A DNA stretch of 64,000 nucleotides from Pseudomonas oryzihabitans NBRC 102199 (GTDB taxonomy: Bacteria > Pseudomonadota > Gammaproteobacteria > Pseudomonadales > Pseudomonadaceae). The stretch's first letter is position 1. Each line of letters starts with the position of its first letter. The stretch lies in assembly GCF_000730625.1 (NCBI RefSeq), contig NZ_BBIT01000002.1:124001-188000 (forward strand), in the 5' to 3' direction. Shown here piece after piece: positions 1 to 8,211 of the stretch. The notes below the pieces were generated by a model that was given only the letters and a program-made list of their open reading frames with translations, was not told the origin of the DNA and did not search any database. A program made the translations under genes and the position numbers.

Positions 1-304
1 CATTGGCTTCCAGGGGCACCAGCGTCTTTTCTTCGCCTGTAGCCGGGGTGGCGGCCGTGGCCGGCGCAGCTGCGGTTGTTGTGCTCGCCGGCGCCGGGTT
101 GGTCGCGGTCGTGCTGGCCGGCTGGCTGGCAATGGCTTGCAGGGTCAGGATCAGCTCCTGGCGCCGCTGCGGATCCTGCAGCAGGGCCGCGACCTGGCGC
201 GCCTGCTGGGGGTCGAGGCCGGTCGCGGCCTGGGCGGGGGTTTCGGCGGCGCGCAGCGGCAGCGCCAGGCACAGCAGTAGCAGGGCAAACAGGAAATTGG
301 GCAT
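1..304 (-). CDS. MscS-family mechanosensitive channel, N-terminal fragment (cut by window start)
   Basis: Only the first 101 codons are in the window; the gene continues past position 1. The ATG at 304 opens a clear signal peptide (MPNFLFALLLLCLALPLRAAE), followed by a helical stretch (LDPQQARQVAALLQDPQRRQ) and a Thr/Ala/Pro-rich linker. From memory, pseudomonad periplasmic-domain MscS proteins begin this way. The channel domain itself lies outside the window, so the family call rests on resemblance of the N-terminus only. It follows the AraC gene in the same direction, 65 bp away. An exported coiled-coil protein of another kind remains possible. Confidence 0.5.
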   Translation of the reverse strand, partial: MPNFLFALLLLCLALPLRAAETPAQAATGLDPQQARQVAALLQDPQRRQELILTLQAIASQPASTTATNPAPASTTTAAAPATAATPATGEEKTLVPLEAN

Positions 305-369
305 GGGGCGAGCGCAGTCCTGGTGAAGGATCAGGCAGTTAGGACCCACGATCGGCGCCTATGCTCCCT

Positions 370-1413
370 TCAGCCGGCCACGCCCTGCCGCTGCAGGCGC
401 CGCCAGTCGCCGGGGGTCTGGTCGGTCCAGCGCTTGAAGGCGCGCTGGAAGGCGGCGGGGGAGGCGAAACCGAGCAGGTAGGCGATCTCGCCGAAACTGG
501 CCTCGGTGTCGCGGATATAGGCCAGGGCCAGGTCGCGGCGGGTCAGGTTGAGCAGGGCGCGGTACTGGGTGCCTTCCTCGGCCAGCTTGCGCCTGAGCGT
601 CCAGGAGGGCAGGCGCAGCCGGCTGGCGATCTGTTCCAGGGTCGGCTCGCCATGCCGCAACAGCGGCCCCATGACCTCGACCACCCGCTCGGTGAGTCCG
701 CGGGTGCGGGTCAGCCGGCCGTGCTCGGCGTCGCTCAGCGCCAGCAACTGGCGCCAGGTGGCGGGGCAGTGTTCGGGACCGGGCCGGCTCAGGGTCACGG
801 CGTCGAGCAACAGGGCATTCTCGGCGGCGCCGAATTCCACCGGGCAACCAAAGGCGGTCGCGTAGGACGCGAGGTCAGCCGGGGCAGGGTATTCGATGAG
901 CACGCGGCGCGGTTGCAGCGCCTGGCCGGCCACCGTGCCCAGCAACGCCAGCCAGGCGCTCAGCACCGCGTCCACCACGAAGCGGTTGTAGGCGTTATAG
1001 GGGCTGATGCTATAGAAGTGCAGCCAGGCGTCGCGACCCTGGGCGGCATAGCGCGACCGGCCCCGGTAGTTGCGGCCATAGAGCGGCTCCAGCCTGAGCA
1101 ACGTCTCGGCGGCGTGGCGCACGTCCGGCGCCTGGCCCACGGTGACGCCGGCGAGGCCGAGAAAGGCTGGTCGCATCGCCCGGCCCATGGCCAGGCCCAG
1201 CGCCGGATCGCCGGTCAGCTCCAGGGCGGCATGGCCCAGGCGCATGTAATGGGGAATCGACAGCCGTCCGCCGGGTTCGGCCAGCCGCGCCGCGCTCAGG
1301 CCGAAGCGCGCCAGCAGGCCGGCGGCATCGGCGCCCCGCTGGTCGACGGCCGCGGCCAAGGCCAGCACGAAGCCGGTGGAGAGATCGCCCAGGCGCAGCG
1401 CCGGCGCGCTCAT
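370..1413 (-). CDS. AraC-family transcriptional regulator
   Basis: A 347-aa protein with an N-terminal ligand-sensing region of the Arabinose_bd/OruR type (about residues 15-200) and a C-terminal AraC double helix-turn-helix (about 250-340: LEQIASRLRLPSWTLRRKLAEEG, then FGEIAYLLGFASPAAFQRAFKRW). The second helix-turn-helix carries the usual GF.....F.RAFKRW pattern. I chose the ATG at 1413 because it overlaps the stop of the upstream nitrilase-like gene as ATGA, so the two are translationally coupled. A longer frame reaches 1509 but overlaps that gene heavily. It probably regulates its partner and perhaps the divergent fadH; the inducer is unknown. It is not ArgR, which has a different context next to the aot genes. 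Confidence 0.88.
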   Translation of the reverse strand: MSAPALRLGDLSTGFVLALAAAVDQRGADAAGLLARFGLSAARLAEPGGRLSIPHYMRLGHAALELTGDPALGLAMGRAMRPAFLGLAGVTVGQAPDVRHAAETLLRLEPLYGRNYRGRSRYAAQGRDAWLHFYSISPYNAYNRFVVDAVLSAWLALLGTVAGQALQPRRVLIEYPAPADLASYATAFGCPVEFGAAENALLLDAVTLSRPGPEHCPATWRQLLALSDAEHGRLTRTRGLTERVVEVMGPLLRHGEPTLEQIASRLRLPSWTLRRKLAEEGTQYRALLNLTRRDLALAYIRDTEASFGEIAYLLGFASPAAFQRAFKRWTDQTPGDWRRLQRQGVAG

Positions 1414-2438
1414 AGCCGCAGATTGATCAACTTGCTGCCGGCCCGGGCAGGATCGGTGGCGGCTTCGGCGTCCGGGGTGAAGGCCCGGCTGCCGCCGCCG
1501 GCCTGCCATTCCCAGAGCCGTCCGCGCAACTGCACCTCCAGCGCGGCGCGAATGCCGGCGGCGCGCAGACGCTGCACATCGAAGGGCGCCGGTGCCGGGG
1601 TGGCGCCCGAGGCGAGGGCGGGGATCGCCAGCAGTTCCACCTGGGGATCGTCGAGCACCCTGGCGCGACCGGTGTCGCTGCCCTGGATGACGCCCAGACG
1701 GCCCAGCGGCGTCTCCAGCCGCAGCAGGGGTGGACTGAGATCGTCGCCGCGTTCCCGGGCTGTCAGAGGCCGCACCAGCGGCTGGCCGAGCACCTTGCCA
1801 TCGGGTCCGAAGACCAGGGTGACATTGCGCAGCGGTCCCGTGCCCACCTGCAATTCGCCGTCGACCAGGGTCGGACCGGGCAGCACGATGGAGCCGGCCA
1901 CCAGGGTGACACCGTACTGGCGGGCGAGTCCGCCGAAGAGTTGCTGATAGGCGCTGGCCATGTCCCAGGCCTTCATGCGCAACAGGCTGTCGGCCAGGCG
2001 CCGGTCACCCTCGGCCTGGAACCAGGCGCGGGCCACGCGCAGCGGATTGCCCAGCAGCAGCCACTGGATGGCGTCTTCGCTGCGGGCGGCGGCATAGACC
2101 TCGGGTTTCTCGCCCATCAGCGCCAGCGGAGTGCCCAGGTGTTCGGGCAGTACCACGATGGTCTGGGCGCCGATCAGACCCAGGCGCCGCGCATTGGCCA
2201 GATAGGCATCGAGCTTGAGGCGCAGTCGCTCGGGATTGCCGTAGTCCAGGGCGATCAGCTCGGGCTCGATCCCCAGCAGGTTGCCGGTGGTGGCGGCCGC
2301 CGGCGTGGTGGTCAGGTCCACGGCCAGGCTGCTGCGCAGATCCGACAGGTAATGGAAGGCTGGCCGCTGGGCCACCCAGCCCGCCAGTACGGCGAACAGG
2401 GCGATCAGCACCAGGAACACGAGCTTGCGCATCGGCAC
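1410..2438 (-). CDS. Nitrilase-fold (carbon-nitrogen hydrolase superfamily) protein, probably catalytically dead
   Basis: A 342-aa protein with one N-terminal membrane anchor (residues 4-22), then a nitrilase-like alpha-beta-beta-alpha domain. The first catalytic residue is present (VVLPEH, E99). The regions where the family carries Lys and the nucleophilic Cys read GQPLVRPLTARERG (about 218-231) and LGVIQGSDTG (about 248-257). Homologues I recall have a Cys in an LICADSW-type motif there; here no Cys is present. The protein is therefore likely a non-enzymatic or altered member. It overlaps the AraC gene by four bases (ATGA) and is divergent from fadH. The family call is good, the loss of activity is inferred. 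Confidence 0.75.
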   Translation of the reverse strand: MPMRKLVFLVLIALFAVLAGWVAQRPAFHYLSDLRSSLAVDLTTTPAAATTGNLLGIEPELIALDYGNPERLRLKLDAYLANARRLGLIGAQTIVVLPEHLGTPLALMGEKPEVYAAARSEDAIQWLLLGNPLRVARAWFQAEGDRRLADSLLRMKAWDMASAYQQLFGGLARQYGVTLVAGSIVLPGPTLVDGELQVGTGPLRNVTLVFGPDGKVLGQPLVRPLTARERGDDLSPPLLRLETPLGRLGVIQGSDTGRARVLDDPQVELLAIPALASGATPAPAPFDVQRLRAAGIRAALEVQLRGRLWEWQAGGGSRAFTPDAEAATDPARAGSKLINLRL

Positions 2439-2627
2439 TCCAGAGCGGTCCGGCCTCCTGGGCCGGGCGGGATAAAGGTGCTCAGGGTAGGAGACCAGAC
2501 CGCCACTGCCAAGGGGCGGCTGTGCATTTGGGTAAAGAGGTTGTCATTTCCGGTGATTGAGACGGGGGCGCGCTCCTCCTATCGTGGCGCCAGGCTTTCC
2601 CAGAAAGGCCAACCACCGGAGACCGCC

Positions 2628-4682
2628 ATGATCGAGCTTGCCCCCCGTAATACCACCCCTCTGGAAAGCTATCCGCATCTGCTCGAACCTCTGCCCGTGG
2701 GGTCGATCACGTTGCGCAATCGCGTGGTGATGGGGTCCATGCACACGGGGCTGGAAGAGCGGCCCGGCGGTTTCGCGCGGATGGCGGCCTTTTTCGCCGA
2801 GCGGGCGCGGGGCGGGGTGGGGCTGATCGTCACCGGCGGCATCGCGCCGAACGAAGAGGGCGCCGTGGCCAAGGGCGCGGCCAAGCTGACCACCCCCGAG
2901 GAAGCCGAGCATCATCGGCCGGTAACGGACGCGGTGCACGCCGCCGGCGGCCGTATCTGCCTGCAGATCCTGCACGCCGGGCGCTATGCCTATAACCCCC
3001 AACTGGTGGCGCCCTCGGCGCTGCAGGCACCGATCAATCCCTTCACCCCGCGCGAACTGGACGAGGCCGAGGTGGAGGGGCAGATCGCCGCCTTCATCCG
3101 CTGCGCCACCCTGGCGCAACAGGCCGGTTACGACGGCGTCGAGGTGATGGGTTCCGAAGGCTATTTCATCAATCAGTTCATCGCCGCGCGGACCAATCAC
3201 CGCACGGATCGCTGGGGCGGCGACTTCGCCCAGCGCTGCCGCTTGCCGCTGGCCATCGTCGAAGGCATCCGCGCGGCGAGCGGTCCGGATTTCCTGATCA
3301 TCTTCCGGCTCTCGCTGCTGGACCTGGTGGAGCAGGGCAGTACCCCCGAGGAATGCCTGCAGCTGGCGCTCTGGCTGGAAGCCGCCGGGGTCAGCCTGAT
3401 CAACACCGGCATCGGCTGGCACGAGGCGCGCATCCCCACCATCGCCACCCTGGTGCCACGCGGCGCCTTTGCCGCCGTGACCGCCCAGCTCAAGGGCCGG
3501 GTGCGGGTGCCGCTGATCGCCACCAACCGCATCAACACCCCCGAGGTGGCCGAGGCCATCCTCGCCGCCGGCCAGGCCGACCTGGTGTCCATGGCCCGCC
3601 CGCTGCTGGCCGATCCGGATTTCGTCGCCAAGGCCGCCGCCGGCCGTGCCGACGAGATCAACACCTGCATCGCCTGCAACCAGGCCTGCCTGGACCATAC
3701 CTTCGCCGGCAAGCTGACCAGCTGCCTGGTCAATCCGCGCGCCTGCCACGAGACCGAGTTGCGGATCCTGCCTGCCGCCGAGGTCCGCACCTTCGCCGTG
3801 GTCGGCGCCGGACCGGCGGGCCTGGCCGCCGCCTGCACCTTGGCCGAGCGCGGCCATAAGGTAGTGCTGTTCGAAGCCAGCGAGCGCATCGGTGGCCAGT
3901 TCAATGTTGCCCGGCGCATTCCGGGCAAGGAAGAATTCGGCGAAACCCTGAGGTATTTCCAGCGGCGCCTGGAGCGACTGGGGGTGGATGTCCGCCTCAA
4001 CCATCGTGTCAGCGCCGGCGAGTTGCAGGCCGAGGGCTTCGCCGCGGTGATCCTGGCCACCGGGGTGACGCCGCGGGTGCCGCCCATTCCGGGAGTCGAC
4101 CATCCCAAGGTGCTGGGTTATCTGGACGTCCTGCTGGAGCGCAAGCCGGTAGGCCGACGGGTCGCCCTGATCGGCGCCGGTGGCATCGGCTTCGACGTGG
4201 CAGATTTCCTCACCCATGGCCACCAGGAGGTGGAGCCCATCACCGCCTTCTACCGAGAGTGGGGCATAGACCCCAGCTTCAGCAGCCGTGGCGGCCTGGC
4301 CCCGGCCGCGCCGCCGGCGGTGCCGCGCGAGGTCTGGCTACTGCAGCGCAAGCCGGGCAAGCCCGGCAAGGGCCTGGGCAAGACCACCGGCTGGATCCAC
4401 CGCGCGCGCCTGCAGCAGCGCGGCGTCAAGGCCATTGGCGGGGTGGAATACCTGGGCATCGACGATGCCGGTCTGCACCTGCGCCTGCCCGATGGCGGCG
4501 AGCAGGTGCTGGACGTCGACAACGTCGTGCTCTGCGCCGGCCAGGAGTCCCTGCGCGAGCTGGAAGACGAACTGCTCGGCGCCGGCATGGCGGTGCATCG
4601 GGTCGGGGGCGCGGATGTCGCCGCCGAACTCGATGCCAAGCGCGCCATCGATCAGGCCACTCGCCTTGCCGCCGAGCTGTAA
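2628..4682 (+). CDS. fadH: NADPH-dependent 2,4-dienoyl-CoA reductase
   Basis: A 684-aa flavoprotein that reduces 2,4-dienoyl-CoA during beta-oxidation of polyunsaturated fatty acids. An Old Yellow Enzyme-type FMN barrel fills residues 1-330, with GSEGYFINQF near 175 (active-site Tyr) and GIGWHEARIPT near 262 (active-site His). A 4Fe-4S Cys cluster (CIACNQACLD...CLVNP) is near 347-366. An FAD-binding VVGAGPAGLA is near 391 and an NADPH-binding LIGAGGIG near 514. The length and order match E. coli FadH. The ATG at 2628 has a GGAG ribosome site seven bases upstream; a longer open frame runs in from 1941 but is non-coding by context. Divergent from the nitrilase-like gene. Confidence 0.95.
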   Translation: MIELAPRNTTPLESYPHLLEPLPVGSITLRNRVVMGSMHTGLEERPGGFARMAAFFAERARGGVGLIVTGGIAPNEEGAVAKGAAKLTTPEEAEHHRPVTDAVHAAGGRICLQILHAGRYAYNPQLVAPSALQAPINPFTPRELDEAEVEGQIAAFIRCATLAQQAGYDGVEVMGSEGYFINQFIAARTNHRTDRWGGDFAQRCRLPLAIVEGIRAASGPDFLIIFRLSLLDLVEQGSTPEECLQLALWLEAAGVSLINTGIGWHEARIPTIATLVPRGAFAAVTAQLKGRVRVPLIATNRINTPEVAEAILAAGQADLVSMARPLLADPDFVAKAAAGRADEINTCIACNQACLDHTFAGKLTSCLVNPRACHETELRILPAAEVRTFAVVGAGPAGLAAACTLAERGHKVVLFEASERIGGQFNVARRIPGKEEFGETLRYFQRRLERLGVDVRLNHRVSAGELQAEGFAAVILATGVTPRVPPIPGVDHPKVLGYLDVLLERKPVGRRVALIGAGGIGFDVADFLTHGHQEVEPITAFYREWGIDPSFSSRGGLAPAAPPAVPREVWLLQRKPGKPGKGLGKTTGWIHRARLQQRGVKAIGGVEYLGIDDAGLHLRLPDGGEQVLDVDNVVLCAGQESLRELEDELLGAGMAVHRVGGADVAAELDAKRAIDQATRLAAEL

Positions 4683-4846
4683 CTCTTCGTTGCAATCGGG
4701 GATGATTTCTGTGATCCACTCCGCATAACATCGGTTCCGGACCGACCCTCGTCCCAATGTCTGGCCTCTCTTCCATCCCGCCGACCAGGATTGGCTAAGC
4801 TGCCGTCCTGATGCGTCGGGTGGGGGCCCGGCGCGTTGGAGCAGTC

Positions 4847-4879
4847 GGGCGGCGACGCGGATCAAGCGCGTCGCCGCCC
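4847..4879. other. Strong 13-bp hairpin between fadH and the coiled-coil gene
   Basis: GGGCGGCGACGCG is followed by a 7-base loop (GATCAAG) and its exact complement, CGCGTCGCCGCCC. No T-run follows on either strand, so it is not a standard intrinsic terminator. It lies 165 bp after fadH and about 90 bp before the next start. It could limit readthrough, protect an mRNA end or act in a leader. Confidence 0.5.
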
Positions 4880-4969
4880 GAGGTCGGCGCGCGGATGCAG
4901 GTCCGGTCGCCAATTGGCGAGAGGCCGGCCTCGGTATTCATGTGGGATCGACAGAGCACGCGGCGAGAG

Positions 4970-6283
4970 ATGGCAGAGACGTTGAACGAAGAGGCGGTAC
5001 TGACCCCGGTGGTGCTGGGGTTCGGCGACCAGGGTGTGAATCGCGCCTTGCTGTTTCCCGATTTCCAGGCGCTCTGGCAGGGCGACCAGACGCTGCTCGA
5101 CTGCGCCGGACGGCGCCATCGCTTCGTCTATCTGCTGCTGGACGACCACCGCCGGGTCAAGGCCGCGGTGTTTTTCCTGCTGGCCTTCGATGCCCAGGGC
5201 AGTCCGCTGCCGGAGTGGGACCTGCCGCTTACGGAGCTGGCCGAGCGCGGCGATGTCGGTCCCGACCTGGGCGCCGGGCCGATTCGCCTGGCCAGTCGCA
5301 GCCACTGTCCGATTTCCTGGCACCAGGGCGATCTCTGGGATCCGCGCAGCGAGGCCGAGCATGACGACTGGCAGGCGATCCGCGACTGCCTGGGTCTGGT
5401 CGCGCCGCGCGATGGCGAGGTGGAGCTGGCCGGCGAATACCACCCCAGCGCCGCCGACGGCATCGATGTCGAGGCCCGTCTCGAACGGGTGCGCCGCATC
5501 CTCGCCCAGGAACACCAGGAGGCACTGGACAAGCTGATTGCCGGCCAGCGCACCCGGCTGCTGACCCTGACCCGCCAGCACCAGGAAGACCTGGCCCGCC
5601 TGCAGCGCGACGCCGACGAAGTCCGCGCCGCCAAGGCCGAGCTGGAGGTGCGCTACGCCGCCCTGGCCCAGCACCTGGAGCAACAGCACGACCTGGCCCG
5701 GCAGGAGCGCGAAGAACTCAACGAACAGATGCGCACCCTGGAGCGCAACGCCCTCTACAAGATCGAGGCGCTGCGCATCCAGTCCGAAGCCGAAAGCGAA
5801 GCCCGGGTGGCCGCCGCGGTGGGCGAGCTGAAGAATCAGCTGACCATCCGCGAGGTGGAACTCAAGTACCGCGACGAGCTGGACGGCCAGTTGCAGGAAG
5901 ACATCCGCCAGCTGCGCGAGCGCTGCGCTCAGCTGATCGGCGACAGCAACGAAGGCCAGCTGGAGCGCCTGGCGCGCCAGGGCATCCTGTTCGTCACCTT
6001 CCAGCCGGGGGCGGGGCATCTGATCCTCAGCCGCCAGGACGTGCCGCGGTTCAGCGCCGATCCCCTGGGTTATGTCGCCGAGCACTGCAAGGTCAGCCGC
6101 GAGCAATACCAGCGCTGGCTGGAACATCACCAGCAGCCGGTGTGCCAGGCCGAGGTGGAGGGCGAGCGCTGCGGGCAGCCGGTGGTGCGGGTCGAGCATC
6201 CCGCCCAGTTCGATCCGCTGCGCTCGACGCTGTGCGCCGAGCACCGCGGCGATGACAGCGATGGCGACGTCGCCAATCTCTGA
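4970..6283 (+). CDS. Coiled-coil protein of unknown function with a C-terminal Cys/His cluster
   Basis: A 437-aa protein that I do not recognise by function. Residues 1-160 form a globular region beginning MAETLNEEAVLTPVVLGFGD. About 173-325 is a long, highly charged coiled coil (many QEHQEAL, RLQRDADEV and LEQQHDLARQER type heptads). The tail has a compact region (GILFVTFQPGAGHLILS) and a likely metal-binding cluster (CQAEVEGERCG...LCAEH). I chose the ATG at 4970 because the conserved-looking sequence begins there; in-frame alternatives are 4940 (ATG) and 4811, the latter spanning a strong hairpin. The next gene starts 11 bp downstream, so they are probably cotranscribed. Some pseudomonad homologues carry partitioning-type annotations, but nothing in the sequence supports that. 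Confidence 0.75.
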   Translation: MAETLNEEAVLTPVVLGFGDQGVNRALLFPDFQALWQGDQTLLDCAGRRHRFVYLLLDDHRRVKAAVFFLLAFDAQGSPLPEWDLPLTELAERGDVGPDLGAGPIRLASRSHCPISWHQGDLWDPRSEAEHDDWQAIRDCLGLVAPRDGEVELAGEYHPSAADGIDVEARLERVRRILAQEHQEALDKLIAGQRTRLLTLTRQHQEDLARLQRDADEVRAAKAELEVRYAALAQHLEQQHDLARQEREELNEQMRTLERNALYKIEALRIQSEAESEARVAAAVGELKNQLTIREVELKYRDELDGQLQEDIRQLRERCAQLIGDSNEGQLERLARQGILFVTFQPGAGHLILSRQDVPRFSADPLGYVAEHCKVSREQYQRWLEHHQQPVCQAEVEGERCGQPVVRVEHPAQFDPLRSTLCAEHRGDDSDGDVANL

Positions 6284-6294
6284 ATCCCCGGCGG

Positions 6295-7218
6295 ATGACA
6301 TCTCTCCCACCCGCCGCGCTGCAGGAGGTGCAGCTCGCCGCCCTGGCGCCGCGCGACCTGCGCCTGGCGGTGCTGCGCCTGGATCAGCGCCCGGCCGCGC
6401 ATAACGGCAACAAGGGCTACAAGCTGCGGCCCTGGCGCGAACGCCTGGCCCGGGGCGAGGGCCGTGGGCTCATCAGTCTCGGCGGTGCCCACTCCAATCA
6501 TCTGCATGCGCTGGCCGCCCTGGGTCGGGAAGACGGCTTCGCCACTGTCGGCCTGCTGCGCGGCGAGCCCTGTCTGACGCCCACCGTCCAGGATCTGCAG
6601 GCCCAGGGCATGACCCTGCACTGGCTCGGCTATGGCGGCTATCGCCGTCGCCATGACGCCGACTTCTGGCAGCCCTGGCAGGCGCGCTATCCCGGGTTGC
6701 TGCCCATTCCCGAGGGGGGCTGCGACGAGCAGGCCGCCGCGGCCTGCGCGGCCATCGTCACGGAGTTGCGCCAGGGCCTCGCCGCCCTGGACTGGCCCGA
6801 TTGCCAGCAAGTCTGGCTGGCCGCCGGCACCGGCACCACCCTGGCCGGGGTGATCCGCGCCGCCGATCCCGCCTGGCAGGTGGTGGGCGGCCTGGCGGTG
6901 CCATCCGGGCACGGCGTCGAAGCCAACCTCGACCGGTTGCTCGCCCAGCACATGGCCCCGAACTGGCGCCTGCTGGACGCCAGCCGCGGTGGCTTCGGCC
7001 GCCTCGATGCCGAACTGGCCCGGGCCATGGCGGAGTTCGAGGCGCAGACCGGGATTGCCCTGGAGCCGCTCTATACCGGCAAGCTCTGGCTGGCCCTGCG
7101 CCAGGCAATCGAGGGCGGCGCGCTGGCCCCGGGCAGTCGCCTGGTGCTGATCCACAGCGGGGGCCTCCAGGGCCGCCGCGCGCTGGAGCCTCAGCTGGCG
7201 AAGTGGGTCGGCGGCTGA
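6295..7218 (+). CDS. PLP-dependent ACC deaminase / D-cysteine desulfhydrase family enzyme
   Basis: A 307-aa fold-type II pyridoxal-phosphate enzyme. HNGNKGYKLRPW (about residues 36-47) carries the PLP-binding Lys. SLGGAHSNHLHALA (about 62-75) is the substrate-binding Ser-Asn region, and VWLAAGTGTTLAGV (about 174-187) resembles the phosphate-binding loop. In this family the substrates are D-cysteine or 1-aminocyclopropane-1-carboxylate; the sequence does not decide which, and the length fits either. The ATG at 6295 is 11 bp after the coiled-coil gene. Its 3' end overlaps the convergent DUF1853 gene by 28 bp. Confidence 0.85.
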   Translation: MTSLPPAALQEVQLAALAPRDLRLAVLRLDQRPAAHNGNKGYKLRPWRERLARGEGRGLISLGGAHSNHLHALAALGREDGFATVGLLRGEPCLTPTVQDLQAQGMTLHWLGYGGYRRRHDADFWQPWQARYPGLLPIPEGGCDEQAAAACAAIVTELRQGLAALDWPDCQQVWLAAGTGTTLAGVIRAADPAWQVVGGLAVPSGHGVEANLDRLLAQHMAPNWRLLDASRGGFGRLDAELARAMAEFEAQTGIALEPLYTGKLWLALRQAIEGGALAPGSRLVLIHSGGLQGRRALEPQLAKWVGG

Positions 7219-8075
7219 AGCGGCCAACCCCCAGGCACCAGGAACAGCCGGGCATCCTCGTCGCCGCGTGCATCGCGCCGCACCAGCAATTGCGGCCAGA
7301 TCGGCTCGCCGTCCGGCAGCGGCAGGCAGGGCGTGTCGGCCACTGCGGGTGCCAGCCAGTGGCCCTTGGGCAGCACCTCCCAGGGACCCTCCGGCAGTTG
7401 CCCGCGCGCGCACCACAGCTGGGGTTGTCGGGATGGCAGGGCGTCCGCCGGCCAGGGCAGGGGGCGATCGAGCGGCTGGAACAGATAGCCGCCCAACCAC
7501 AGCGCCGCCCGCGGCGGGGCGATGTCCAGCGCCGCCAGGCTGGCCCGGGCCAGGGGCGTGGCCGACAGCGGCAACTGGCGCTGGCGCAGATGGGCGAGCT
7601 TGCGCGCCAGCTGGTCTTCGCCGCCGGGGCCCAGCCAGCGGGGCGCGTCCGCCGGGCCTTCGCCCAGGTAGAACTTCACCGCCAGTTCCAGGTGATGGAC
7701 CCCCTCAGCGTCTTCCACCAGCAGGTCCAGTTCACCCAGGGTACGGTCACCGTCGCGCAAGGGCAGGTTGGCCGCCCGCAACCTCAGCCCCGGCGCGCGC
7801 TCCAGGGCGAATTGCCAGAGTCTTTCGTACTGGCGCCCCAGGCGGCGATCGCTGCCCTGGGCGAGCCAGGTCGCCAGGGCCGCGGGGGCCGCGTCCTGTT
7901 GCCGCAGCCAGTCGGCCAGACGTTCGGGGTGGGTCGCCCAGTCGCTGGCGGCCAGCGGATGACGGGTGTCGGCGGCTGCCAGCAAGGGCGGCGCGACCAG
8001 GGTCCAGGCGAGATCGCGCACCTGGGGCTGGCTCAGGCGGCGGGGCAGGGCGTGCAGCTCGGCGAAGGGCGTCAT
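7191..8075 (-). CDS. DUF1853 family protein
   Basis: A 294-aa soluble protein matching the DUF1853 family. It has an acidic/Glu motif in LGELDLLVEDAEGVHHLELAVKFYLG (about residues 112-136), which resembles a PD-(D/E)xK nuclease-like core (D..E.K), and a later GEDQLARKLAHLRQRQL. Function is unknown. In P. aeruginosa the same family sits beside the NAD kinase gene, as here, transcribed divergently. I took the ATG at 8075 as the start; the frame stays open to 8771 but that part runs antisense through the NAD kinase. Its 3' end overlaps the PLP enzyme tail to tail. Confidence 0.85.
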   Translation of the reverse strand: MTPFAELHALPRRLSQPQVRDLAWTLVAPPLLAAADTRHPLAASDWATHPERLADWLRQQDAAPAALATWLAQGSDRRLGRQYERLWQFALERAPGLRLRAANLPLRDGDRTLGELDLLVEDAEGVHHLELAVKFYLGEGPADAPRWLGPGGEDQLARKLAHLRQRQLPLSATPLARASLAALDIAPPRAALWLGGYLFQPLDRPLPWPADALPSRQPQLWCARGQLPEGPWEVLPKGHWLAPAVADTPCLPLPDGEPIWPQLLVRRDARGDEDARLFLVPGGWPLQPPTHFAS

Positions 8076-8211
8076 GGTGCCAGCATAGGCCAAGCCGGGC
8101 CGCTGCGGATCACCGGCGGCGACCCGTGGTCGGATGAGGGCGGTTTGCCGCTGCCAAGGGCTTTCGCCCATACTTTCCGCACTTTCCAGCCAACGGGGCC
8201 GCCGGCGCGTC

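Noticed and set aside
370-1413. Idea that this AraC regulator is the missing ArgR
   Set aside because: Its partner is the nitrilase-like gene and it is about 27 kb from aot; the N-terminal domain does not look like ArgR.
361-1947. Long plus-strand open frame opposite the AraC and nitrilase-like genes
   Set aside because: The minus-strand proteins have recognisable domains; this frame is repetitive Ala/Gly/Gln/Arg sequence typical of antisense in high-GC DNA.
2544-4223. 559-codon minus-strand frame inside fadH
   Set aside because: fadH shows complete FMN, Fe-S, FAD and NADPH motifs on the plus strand; the antisense frame has none.
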